Positions 1 to 12,400 of a stretch of 64,000 bases of DNA are shown here, one piece after another (position 1 is the first letter of the stretch; every line of letters starts with the position of its first letter). Under the pieces are notes generated by a model. It did not search any database. It was not told the DNA's origin and saw only the letters and a program-made list of their open reading frames with translations. The position numbers and the translations under genes were made by a program. Source of the DNA: Schistosoma mansoni (lineage: Eukaryota > Platyhelminthes > Trematoda > Strigeidida > Schistosomatidae). The DNA lies in assembly GCF_000237925.1 (NCBI RefSeq), contig NC_031496.1:26095510-26159509 (forward strand), written 5' to 3'.

Positions 1-290
1 CCTTCGTAGGATTGTCCTTATATTTTGCTTATGTGTTGTTAAACCAAAATATAAAATGAGATGTTACAAAATTGGGGTTGTTTAATAAAATAGTGGAACA
101 ATAGTTGTTTAAGTGATAATTTACTCATGGCACTTATTTTTTTAAATCTTGAGCTGTTAAGGATGTTATAAGACATCTCGACCCGCTAGCTAACCGACTA
201 TATGCTATATAATTAAAGCCATCACTTCTGTATGAAATATCCGAAAAAAATGATATCATTTACTATATGACAAATGATTTATTATTAGCG
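1..290. other. no recognised feature
   Basis: AT-rich DNA without convincing coding or repeat matches inside the window. Confidence 0.4.
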
Positions 291-294
291 ACCC

Positions 295-640
295 TATACT
301 TCTGCCATGTTTATCGATGCGGACTACCTGGTTGTGATCGGTACGATTATCGTAACCTCTGATTGCAGGTGTTGAGTGACGAGGCTCAATCGATCGGAGT
401 GAGGCTTATCCATTCACTCTTGATCTTCTTTCAGATAATGTGTTCCAAAATTGTTTCTTCCTTTTTCTGTGTATTCATTTTTCCTTCTCGATTCAAACAA
501 TCTATATCTGATATTATTACTAATTTTATTTTTCTGGCATTTGTCTTGATACTTTTGTCTCTCTGTACTAGTATAGTGCGACAACTTGAACCGATGTGCA
601 CGTGCCAAGTTCTATGTTGTTTGTTAATAACTGACTGACT
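295..640 (+). mobile_element. RTE-like LINE 3'UTR fragment
   Basis: Matches the 3' ends of the LINEs at 2302-3110 and 42116-43650: CTGTACTAGTATAGTGCGAC, then CAACTTGAACCGATG, ending in GACTGACT. Frames within it are not genes. Confidence 0.6.
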
Positions 641-884
641 CCAACTCTCATAGCAGATATTTTATCAAGTGATTGTTTCTTTTCATACATCTGTTTCTTG
701 ATATACAGGTGGAAATATTTTTTTGACCTTCTAGATATAATATCTGCTGATTGATGCTAATTATTTTGTGAACCCTCGGATATTTCATTTACCATTAGTC
801 CATTACTGAATGTAATCTTCTGTAACAATATGTAGTTTATTTCCTTGGCTTCATGTTTATGAGTTAATCTTACATTTGTATTGT

Positions 885-1210
885 TTGTATAAAGGCCGAT
901 AGTAATACTTTGGCGAGACTATGATTTATGAACGAACTAATCAGATTTAGGATAACAGGTCTTGGATTTTGACGCGAAATTCATTCATCTATTTGGCTAA
1001 ATAGCATTTTGGCATTTTAACTTATGTCATCTAGTGATGAAAAACCTAAATCTAATTTCGAACTCTGACCGCCAACCATAAATCATAATCCTAATTCCTC
1101 ACACTGGTTTATAACCCTCATTTAGTCCTAGTAAGTAGGTGAGCATTTTCAAGGTTACTTTAGCGTCACTCAAATATCATCCATAAATTATAGTCTCACC
1201 AATACTTCAT
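885..1210 (-). repeat. dispersed repeat related to the tRNA-array body
   Basis: Minus strand matches the segment near 61035-61300 of the array unit: CTACTTACTAG, TGTGAGGAATTAGGATTA, TTTTTCATCAC, and ATAAATCATAGTCTCGCC in the same order. Diverged copy. Confidence 0.65.
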
Positions 1211-1370
1211 CAATTAATTCAAACTGAAGTGATAAATAAAGTAGGATTCAAAACGAAAATCCTTCAGTTGAAAGTCACATATCGATTTATCAAATCACTT
1301 CTCTTTTTTTGAAACTCGAGTGAAGTATGATCGTTCATGTTCACGCCTAGTAAATAATTTTATTTTTAAT

Positions 1371-1598
1371 AGTTGAGATCATGAGTCAGTTGAAGCTAGA
1401 CTGGAATGTGTCGCTCAGTTTCGTGGATCGGTTTAAGTTAGACATTGACACCGTTGGATACCGGCCTAGTGGTCTAGAGGTTAAGCGCGCGAGACCGATA
1501 GGTTCTGGGTTTTAATCTCGCGAGGCGGGATCATGGATGCACACTGCTGAGGAATCCCACAATAAGACAAAACGGCCATCCAATGCTTCCAGGTTTTC
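1371..1598 (+). mobile_element. tRNA-headed hammerhead SINE, truncated copy
   Basis: Begins with the AGTTGAGATCATGAGTCAG terminus, then the tRNA-like region (GGCCTAGTGGTCTAGAGGTT, TTCTGGGTTTTAATC) and a decayed hammerhead (CTGAGGAA, GACAAAAC). Core changes predict no ribozyme activity. The right terminus is missing. Confidence 0.7.
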
Positions 1599-1599
1599 A

Positions 1600-2300
1600 A
1601 ATAACTTTATGTCTACATACATATATAGTCACTCTTATTACATTTATATCACGTGTAATCATGGCTTTAATAAGAGCAATAGTAATTATATATACATTAC
1701 TGTATGTTAACAGTGTTATATATAACAACTTTATCATCAATATTTTACAACACAAATTAATGATTGATAATGTGAAAGCACAATATGATTGATTTTCTTA
1801 AATCATTAATTGTTTTTCTATGGTTTTCAAGTGATAGTACAATTTATTACTGATTATTTAATGATTTTAATTTTACATGCTCATATTGAGTGTTATTACT
1901 ATGAGCCATTGTAATTAATTATGAGGTCATAAACTTGGTTGATCTTTGAAGTTTAGCTTAATATTGAATCGAATAGTAATAATAGTAACGTTTCATTCAG
2001 CTAGTCAGTCAATGCAGAGCCTGCCAAAAAACGTGTTTTACTCCAAGTTACTTTATTGTAGTGCAAGAACACTCAGGTAGCGATAATTAACTCATTCACT
2101 AAGGTCAGATCTGTTTGGTACTCCATTGTTTTCTATGAAGAATATCCAGACTCACTACTCTGTTTTATTATTCTTTGAAGTTTGAGCTTGATCAGTGCAA
2201 TATTCAGATTTCATTAAAAACACTAAAGCTCACAGGAATCTAGGGTTATTCACCTAGACGATCCTAAATAAATAAAAAATCTAACATTATAAATTCTACT
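1600..2300. other. no recognised feature
   Basis: AT-rich spacer between a SINE and a LINE fragment. Frames here are short and of low-complexity composition. Confidence 0.4.
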
Positions 2301-2301
2301 C

Positions 2302-3110
2302 CTATCTTGGAAGTCTGATCAGCCCTAATGGGTTGGTGTCTGACGAAATCTCAGCACGGATTCAAAAAGCTCGTTTGGCTTTTGCCAACTTACGTCACCT
2401 ATCGCGAAGACGAGATATCCGTCTATCAATTAAGGGACGAGTATACTGCGCAGCAGTTCGCTCTGTTCTAACTTACGGCTGCGAAACGTGGCCATTAAGA
2501 GTAGAAGATACTACTATTTGACTATAGATGCCTTAGAAATATCACTCGCATCTGCCGGGATCACCGGGTAAGTAATAGTGAGGTTAGACACAGGGTATTG
2601 GGAAATGGTGGTAAGTCAGTTGATGAGGTGATGAATCTTCATCGACTGAGATGGTTGGGCCACGTGTTACGTATGCCTGAACACCGATTACCACGACGCG
2701 CTATGCTGACTAGTGTAGGGGATGGTTGGAAGAGAGTTAGGGGCGGCCAAACCAAAACATGGCATCAGAGCTTGAAGTCACTAACTTCTAGTCTGAAACA
2801 TGTTGGTAGATGCAGACTACTTGATTGGGGTCAGCGTAAACATCGTAACCAATGGTTGGAGACTCTAGGTGACATGGCACAGGTGTATACCCTCTTTATC
2901 TTCCTTAAACCTTGAGGTTAAAATTGCTTCATATCTGTCTTTCTTCCTGTAGTATACCCTTATATACAGTCTTTCTTTTGTATATTACCACAACTAAATT
3001 AACTACTTGTATGAATCCGGTGTACATCTTGTTGTGATAACGAAGTATGGCAACTTGGACCGATGCATGTGTGCCTGGTCCCACGTTATAGCTGACTGAC
3101 TAACTGACTA
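2302..3110 (+). mobile_element. RTE-like LINE, C-terminal and 3'UTR fragment
   Basis: Same family as 42116-43650. Starts in LGSLISPNGLVSDEISARIQ and continues with GRVYCAAVRSVLTYGCETWP (to about 2500). After a frame change it reads HRLRWLGHVLRMPEHRLPRR and RGGQTKTWHQSLKSL (2598-2890). The 3'UTR ends in (CTGA)n near 3110. Severely 5'-truncated, as usual for LINE insertions. Confidence 0.85.
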
Positions 3111-3472
3111 AATTCTACTGCTAGACAAAATCATCCTAAAGTGTCAGTAAAAGCTTACAATATCCCGTTAATATGCAAGAACACAACTTATCACTATGTA
3201 TGTGCATCCTGGGCAGATTGTATCGGCATAAAATTATGTCACAAGTTTTAGTTTATGTAATAAGTGATTGACAGAAGAATGCAGAACGTTCTACACGCAT
3301 CTCATCATCTGGCCACGTTATTATCGAATATATTGGTTCTAAAATATCGTACTTATGCCAAATAGCTTTAAATTTTATTTGTTTCCATAGAATCTTTAAA
3401 TTTTCGTCAGTTTTTCTATTCATCATGATGAATTTCTTTGTATCATTTTAAAAACAAATAACAATACTTTAG

Positions 3473-6400
3473 GTCGCTTCTCAGACATGTAAACTGAAAC
3501 AAAATCTACAGAATGGTTGTCTTCCATATGCTATGTCAAATCATACATCATCGCCGCCAACATCAGGTCCTCTTATCAAAACGGGTGTATTGAATAATAA
3601 AAATAAGTTGAAACCTACATTATCTTCGTCAGGTTCGACACAATCAGAGAGTTTTAAAACAGATTCATATACGAAATATAACGATAGAATTACAACTGGT
3701 GGAGGACGTGGCTTACATAAACGATTTTCGTTTCTGTTTAAACTACGCAAAAGTTCGGCTAGTGGACAACAATCATCTCCAATCAATCGAGAAAACAACA
3801 AACCAGCTAATAACCACGATAATACTAACTTTAGAGCATCAATTATGTCAGAGAATTTTACTAATAATTTTGTAGGCGAACAACCTAATTATCAAAATAC
3901 AGTACAAAGAAATCAGATGAAGGAATCATTGCATAATTTACCGTCTTGTCGACCAAGTTCTCCGCATTCGTCATCATCTATACCACCTGTACATGGTCAT
4001 TTAGATAATCCTGGAACAATTGTTGAGTTAACACTAAACAATTTGTTGAATCAATGTATAGATTATACAAATGTTTATCCAGATCGTTTAAAATATTTTT
4101 ATGAATTAAGAAAACAATATCCACATTTGAGATTGTTCCTTAAGGTTAGTTTAAATGATTTATTTGCTGTGGCGTTAATTTTCAACACATTGGTGAACGG
4201 TCGCTCAAAATCGTGGATTGGTTGAAGTTAGACATTAACACCGTTGGATGCCGGCCGGCTCAGTGGTCTATCGGTTAAGCGCTCTGGCTCGAGACTGGTA
4301 GGTCCTGGGTTCGAATCTTGCGAGTGCGGGATCGTGGCTGCGCACTGCTGAGGAGTCCCATAATAGGTCGAAACGACCATCCAGTGCTTCCAGGTTCTCC
4401 ATGGTGGTCTAGCTTCAATTGACTCATGATTTCAACTATGAAAATACATTTCCAAACGTCGGTTTGTGTTCAAGGTTTGTAATCTGGGATTAATACTCTA
4501 CAATTAGCTAAGTCAGAAGTGTGAAAGAAATATTTTTGCTAGACTATGTATGTTATTCATGAAATCTACATTAGCATTCCACAATAATCACATTTTAGCT
4601 TTATATCAGGTCCTAACATGTAAACATGTTTTGTACTATTAATCATATCTCCCGATTTAATTATAAAGATATTTTAATTCTAGTTTGGAGATTTTCAGCA
4701 TGGTTCGTCTCTACTTCACGAGTAATAGACATAGGATCTAAACATGCCTTAGGCAAATGAATTAGAATTCATAAAATACCGCAACATGTTGTCTAATTAT
4801 CCCCAATTTTCAGTGGTTTTTCAAATAATGCCATTTCATTTAGAAATCGTTTATCAAACTGAACAGAATATTCACAAATCAATTAATTAAAAAAATCAGA
4901 GTAAGTTTGTCGGTTCTATCCGCCACAGATCGATCTGTTTTGAGGCATCACTGAAAGCTAGTGAATACTGGACAGCTATTAAGTCCTAGTATGGGTCTGT
5001 TGATCATCAACGTTGATGATCTCTGTCGAATGATTGGAGGCCTACTGGAGTTAGACGGGAACGGTGTGACAAACCAGCCAACTTCGAAGTTATACCTCGT
5101 GGTCAGCATCTAACGTGGATTACTCTTTTTACGTATCAAAGTACTATGGCTGCTTTGAAGACCGTATAACACAAAGTACGTTATTACGGAAATATATTAG
5201 TACAAATGAGTACATAGAAGATAGCGAGACCACCACCACATGAAGCAGTCCATGGCATACCATTAACTGCCGCGTATTGGTTGTCCTTGACCATGAGGGG
5301 TATCGATGATCTGTTCGATATTCAACGACCCAACTGCCGGATGATTTGGCTAGGGCTCAGTGACATTTCACTAGTCCTACAGAATTTAGCAATGCACACA
5401 TGCAACCCTTACAGGAATCAACTCTAGGACCTGCAGGTCCTCATAACTAACGCCTGAATATTAAGACTACTAGGTTAGCCTTGAACTGTACAATCCCATC
5501 TTCAATCAGTCTGGTTTATAGCCCGACTATCATCTTATTCCATCGGTCACAACTGTTTTATTCTGAACATTATTGAAGTGTTTTTTACTAGAAAGAAGCT
5601 GGTATCCAGTGCTCCATGGTTTTCAATCGTACTCCAACTTGGATCAGTCTACAATTAAATCAACCTCAGTATTAGAATGACATTATAGTTCATACCATTA
5701 TTTCTTTTAATTTATTTCTAAATTTACTTTACAGAACCAAGCTATGGAACCGGGTGTCCCTATCCTGTCATTGTTTCTTACGCTACCATCAGAGGTATGT
5801 TTATTATGTGAATATTTGGGTTAGTGTTTTTTCTACTTCTAAATACTCTGGTTATATGTCGATTATTTTCATCAAGTCCATTAAGTAATATTGTATTTTA
5901 TATCTTTAGATACCAAGATGTTTATTAAATGGTTTGAAGAATATTGAAAAATTTACAAGTGATCAACATAAAGATCGACCAGCTTTGGAAAAATGTATAA
6001 AAGGTAAAAATAATAAATAGCCTGGGTTTTTTTGAATATATCTTTTCTGCAAAATTACATCAGCTTTAATCATTCGTATTTTGTATTGTGGATGGAGGTT
6101 CCTACTAAAATTAACCTCCTGTTTATGATGTGTTTACTTGTTGTTGGTGACACGGTTACAGAAAAGGTGTTTTTAATTATCTAAGTGATAGACAAGTAGA
6201 AAATAGTGGTAATGATAATATGACTTATAATTGAATTTGAACACTGTAAAATCTATTTGATGAGAGCATTACTTTCATACTTTTAAGTGGTTAGAGGCAA
6301 TCCTCAAGTAGCTCAGTACTTAGGTTTTGTTCTAGTTGGCACTAATGAGAAAGATGAATCTATAACTTTGAGGGAATTTATGCAGATCAAGGGATTGAGG

Positions 6401-9400
6401 CTCATTTATTGTGGTCAAACTCGTAACCATTGAGTTATTCGGAAAGCGATGGACCAACCCTCTGTCGGACTGAAATATTGATACTTATTAATCACTGAGT
6501 GTTAACCCATATCATGTTTTATTTAGCCCTCTGTGTTGATTGATTTCAATTGGTCATGTTTCAACGTAGCCACTATTTTAAATAACTGGGTATTATGCAT
6601 ACTATTTTTGGGTTTTAGGTAGTTAAAACTAATCGGTAGAGTTCCTTGTTCTGGTTGGGATTCATTATCACAATGTATCTTTACGTATGGGGATCATGTG
6701 TTATTATTTATTTATTTTATTTAAACACATAAATATTGGTACATAGAGGCACCAGATACATATGCGCCATACAAATCTCATTTGATTTGTGTGAGGGCTG
6801 TGATACTGCCCAGGTGCCAAGACCGAAGCAGGTGGTTTTCTTAGGTGGCCACACCCAGAGCCTTTGACCTGAAGGTCTAGTCCACAAGGCAGTGGAGCAT
6901 CGTGAGGAGATGCAGTACCATGGTAGCCGGTGACCAACACTAGGTTCATACGCCATTCGTTCCTTCCGGATACTGGAGCCTATGTGCACCATTGGTTTGG
7001 AATCAGGGTTTTCCAACTCCCCTAGGTGAACTTTCTATGTCCACCAACCCGGTTAAAGCGCCGGACATTCGCTTTTCGTCTTCTCAATTTCGTAAACAAC
7101 ACCGGTGCCACGAGAAGGTAGTGAGTAGGACTTCCCTGGCAGAAGCTATATATTCGCGTGGCCATGTGAGAGCATTTGGAGAGGGAGAGAGTACTCTCCC
7201 CACTCTCGGTCGTACCAGGGCATTTGGGGGCGGGGATCATGAGTATGTGTATTGCTAAGTATTTCTTGACTGTATATTATAAATTTAGTAAGTGTTTATG
7301 GATATTTAGGTAAGCTTACGTATGCTATTGTGAGAGATCTGTTTTCGAGTTTGAAACTGCATGGAATTACTATCAACGTTATTCCTTTTAATTGCTAAAC
7401 TAATTTAACAAATATCGTTCAATTCCTCTTTAAAAAAAGAATATCAACCACATCGGATTCGTAATACGTGGTCAGGATGCGGTAATTGAGTGCATTGGCC
7501 ACTTCACTTACTTTAGGAGTGTCATCAGATCTGGTGCGTTTGTGTCCGACGAAATCGCGACACGGATTCAGAAAGTCCAGTTGACCTTAATCCACTTTCG
7601 TTATGTACGGGGTAGATGAGATGTCCGTCTGCCGACCGAAAGATGTTTTTCTTTATGCCTATTAAGCATGCCCATCAAGAAAAAAGGATATTCATAGGTT
7701 ACTAGTACTTTTTTAATTATAGGTGTCTTCTAAACGTTGCTCATGTATTTTGATACATCGAGTGAGTAATGTTAGGGATAGTGCAATAGACAAAGTTTTG
7801 GAATTGGTTGATTAAGTAATGAATGCTCACCTATTGAAGTGGTTGGGACGTGTGTCTCGTATGCTCAACCAACGCCTACCATGAATGGTGATGTTGTCTT
7901 GTGTAGAAGTAGGATGGAAGAAAGCTAAGGGTGGTTAAACCAGGACACGAAGTCAAGAAAAGTTGGACTAAGTCATGTAGGTGATTGCAGACTACCTTTT
8001 TGGGATCCACACGACAAATGCAATCGATGATTGAAGACTTTGTGTGACAACCCAGAATCGTTCGCATTAGTGCAGGTGCATTTGCTCGTTTCTTTTCCTT
8101 TGATCCTGAGTCCTGAAAACTTTATGTACGTCTTTTCTTTCTACACCTAATCCCTTCTACTACTAATATAGTTAGTATTTCTACTACCCTAGGATTTGTC
8201 TTAATAATTTTATCTCGCTGTAGTAATGTAAGGTGACGACGTGAACCGATGCATACATTTGCCAAGTTCTACGTTGTGCTGACTCAATGATCAACTCAAT
8301 TGTAAGGCGGTAGTGTATCAAGCGTTCACGAAGTTCAGTATTCATATTTAGTTTATTTTCTATTTATTGATGTTTTAATAATCTTATACATAGATATTTA
8401 TTTGGTTCAATATTGACAGACATTGTTTTCGGTACTACCATCTAACTTCTTTGAATAACTAAAACCCCCAAAAATTGCATGATCCTCTCACTGAAACATA
8501 CAGTAAATATCTCATATTAATAACCTTTGAAAAAATCGTTACAAAAAAGGAAACTCTGTTCCTTTCTGAAAATTTTAGACCTATAATCGGATTTTTCATT
8601 CAGTCTAAATAGTTACTATGTTATTCAACTAGACACACAACGACCTTTGCTTTATTGTATTATGTAACAAACGGATTGATTGATTAGTACTTTTAATCAA
8701 TACTAAATGAGTGAATCAATGTAAAAAAAAATCTCGGTTACATGAACGTAGTTTTTTTTAACGTATCAAACTATTTTATTCTATTTGAATTCGATTATGT
8801 AACATGGTAACTGCAGTTTTGTTATTATCATTTAACTTTAATTACTGCTCACTTCATAAATATATTTCATTGTGAATGTGTCGTTTGGTAGTGTAGGTTT
8901 AATTTAATTAAGTGATGACATTTTATCAATTAATATGAAGTAATAATATGATAACTATTATGTATCTCTGTGAATACAATTCTTATCAGGGCATTTTTTC
9001 CTTCAAAAAAAGCACTACTAATTACATAGTAATGTTGATACTACGAAACGATCTAAGTTGGACAATCATTGAAAACCTGGTAGTACCAAACCGTCTTTTC
9101 GTCCTAGTATGAGACTCAGAAGTGAGTACCTATGGGCTCCTACACTGAAATCTCACTTAGGACCGGTCTCATACACAAACATTTGACCTCTAAATCATTG
9201 AGTGAGTTTTCAATAGCATTTAAGTCTAACTTCTACCAATCTACGGTATTGCTCTACCATTGTCTTTAGTGAGTTGATTCCTCATACCCTACATGGTTGG
9301 GCTCCACTAGTCACTATATCTCACTAGAGTCCGGTAATTCTTTATCAATGCTAGTCACTAGTGAGCATACGAAACCGAATTTCTTAGGTTTGGTTCTAAT

Positions 9401-12400
9401 TTGCATCATCGTGGATGTGCACCACTAAGTAGTCCGACACTGGGACGAATCGACCATATGTTACTGCCACATTTTTGGTGGTAGTCTTAGGTAAATCATT
9501 TTGTGATGTCAGTAAATTTCAATAATGTGCAATATTGTTTCCAACTAGAGTATATAGTTCTGACTTGATTGTCAAGATGTTAAATGGTTGAAAGTAGTCG
9601 ATAAGATACTCTGAAAACATAGGTTTCGTATGAATTAACTCGTGGGTAAGGAGAATCTGTAATTTTGAGGAAATTAATGCAAAATCGGCTTTCAACTATT
9701 TTATGATCTCATGTTTACTGCAAAATCTGGATGTCTCAGGCTCAGTTACATGTATGGTTATTGTATTGTATTCACATACATTAGACTGTTAACTCATTAA
9801 ATAATATATTTATTATTGCTTATGTCATTTGTATTTATTGTGGGTTCGTATTAGTGGCTAATTAAGTGTTAGTAACCTGCAGTGATCCATCAGAATAAAT
9901 AACAAAATTCAATAATTGATTAGAGTATTATTAATGATAGATTTCTACTGTTTGTAACCGTACCATTCAATAATTGATTCATTTTAATACTCATTGTAAC
10001 GTTAGATCTGTTAGATCTTTGGCCCCGTGTTGATGCTTGTCTAGCTGAAGAAGGTCAGGTCTACATTTCGTTGTTGACACCAGTTTTATTCTATGTTTGT
10101 GAAGACTGATCTCTCCCAGCTGGGGATCTCAGGTGACGTTTTGTGTTTGATCATCTTTGTATCCAAAGAATTGGGTGACATTTAAAGGCAACTCGATATT
10201 AGTAATGCTGAGGTTCGGCAATGAGTGTTTGGGCACAGCGACGATAATTCAATTAATGTCACTATCTTGAAACATGTGGTACGAATGGGATTTCACCAAC
10301 TTCCATATCGTTCATTATTTGCCGACTGTAGGAATGATTAGAAGTAGCAGAGAGGTGGTCAGTCTATGACAGAATCAAGTTATGAAAGAAAGCTGTATGT
10401 GTACTTGTGAAACCGAAAATTTAGAAATCCAGTCCACTTTACATGGTCTCAGATATATATATGTTACTTTTATTTTTTCAGTAGTGAAGTTATCAGCGGT
10501 ATTTTTTCTATGTTTGACTGTAGTTGTATATATGATTAAATAAACTGCCAAAATAATTGGCACAAAATCGTAACTTGGAAAATCAAAGTTCGATCTCGTG
10601 AATTTCCTTTCTGTTATCTATCTTGTTGGATCTGACTACATTTTTTGGTTTACACGAAGGTGGTTTGATAATCACAATCATTCAGTCAGTCAAAAGCAAC
10701 GTAGAACTTTGTACTTGTATACATCGGTTCAAGTTACCGTATAATACTAGCACAGAACGATGAAATTGTCAGAGCGAATGCAGAGTAGTATAGGTAATAG
10801 CAATATTAGTGGTAATAGGAAAGATTGAGTGTCCATGATACGATTAGAAAGAGAAAAATAATGAAATAGTGGTTCCGCTTTCTCTTGTATCCGAAAAGGA
10901 AAACCGTAAGAAGATGGAGAGCATTATAGAGTTTTTTCCTAGAATTAGACTTATTAAGATTATCGAAAGGCATTTCGTGACTTAAATCATTTTCATATTG
11001 AATATTCTTCATAAAATTGTTTATAGTTTTGTTATATCTGTGGAGTCCTTAGTAATGAAACGATGAAGTGAAGACACAAAGACTTGTGATATGAATTTAC
11101 TTGACTCTCAAAACAAACGAGGTTGATTCATGAAAACATCACTTTTCATATGATTTACTCACAGTCAGGTTTGCATACATTGAACTAGGTGGTGTTCAAC
11201 ACCAATAAGTCAATAAATTACTGTCTGAATACATATTTACCATGTCATACAGTTACGCACCCATAACTAATTGACTAAGTCATACAATTACTTCTCAAAA
11301 TGTGATTGCATATCTCTGGCGATTAGGAAAGAATCACTTTCATATACCATTCTCTCTGCGGTCGAGTAAATCACTGATCACCATATCAACCTTTGATATT
11401 CGTTGAAATTGAAACTATTCCACTGAACACTGTACCGGTTGTTTTAATGATTAAATATTCGTTATGAAACCTAAGAATCCTGGTAAAGCTGTAGCTGTGC
11501 ACTAGTAGAACGTTCTACATTATGACAAAATAATTTTTCGGTACTTTTTAATCTAAAGTGGTACCTCAATTGAAATCAATCTACCACTAATGCAACAGTG
11601 TTTTTTTCTTTCAAACTTTACTTTAAAGCTTTATCAGATGCATTAACTTGTCAATTATTTTCAAATACACCCAATAATGATAAATTGGATGTCAATAATT
11701 TCGTCTTAAAGGATATGAGTTATCTATCAAATACTCAATCTGTCGAAAATAATTATCAATCATTATCATATACTCCATCTACTTCATATATTCACAATGA
11801 TGATAACAGTAAACCAACAATATCGACACCGTCAGTTGAATGTGAAAATTCTTCTGTAAATCCTCAAGAAACATTTAATGTTCAAGAAAATATAGAATTA
11901 GCAAAATTGATGAAGTATATATTACCACCATTATTTCCTTATCCAAATGAATTATTAACATTTAATCCATCTGAATGGTCATCAATTAATCATTATATTA
12001 TATATAAAAGTTATCTTATTTGTACTTTATGTTCAAAACAATATCCAGATTTAATAGTGGAAGATACATCTTATCGTGGTCCTGTAAGTTTTTGTTTTTT
12101 TTCTTCTTAAATTATATTATTGAAACATCAATAGTTGAGATCATGAATCAATTGAAGCTAGACCACCATGGTAAATCTGGAAGCACCGGATGGTCGTTTC
12201 GTCCTATTGTGGGACTCCTCAACAGTGCTTCCAGGTTTTCTATGGTGGTCTAGATTTAGTTGACTCATGATCTCAACTATTGAAATTACTATAATATCCA
12301 CAAAATTCCTTCTGATATTGTATTATTGAAGTCGATTTATTATGATATGTGTAGTATTTGAGGTTATACATGCAAGTTCCTTTTCCTTCCCTTTCCCATC

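Noticed and set aside
6717-7016. ~100-codon frames in the 530-bp repeats as conserved proteins
   Set aside because: Similarity follows DNA-level repeat identity; the third copy does not keep the frame.
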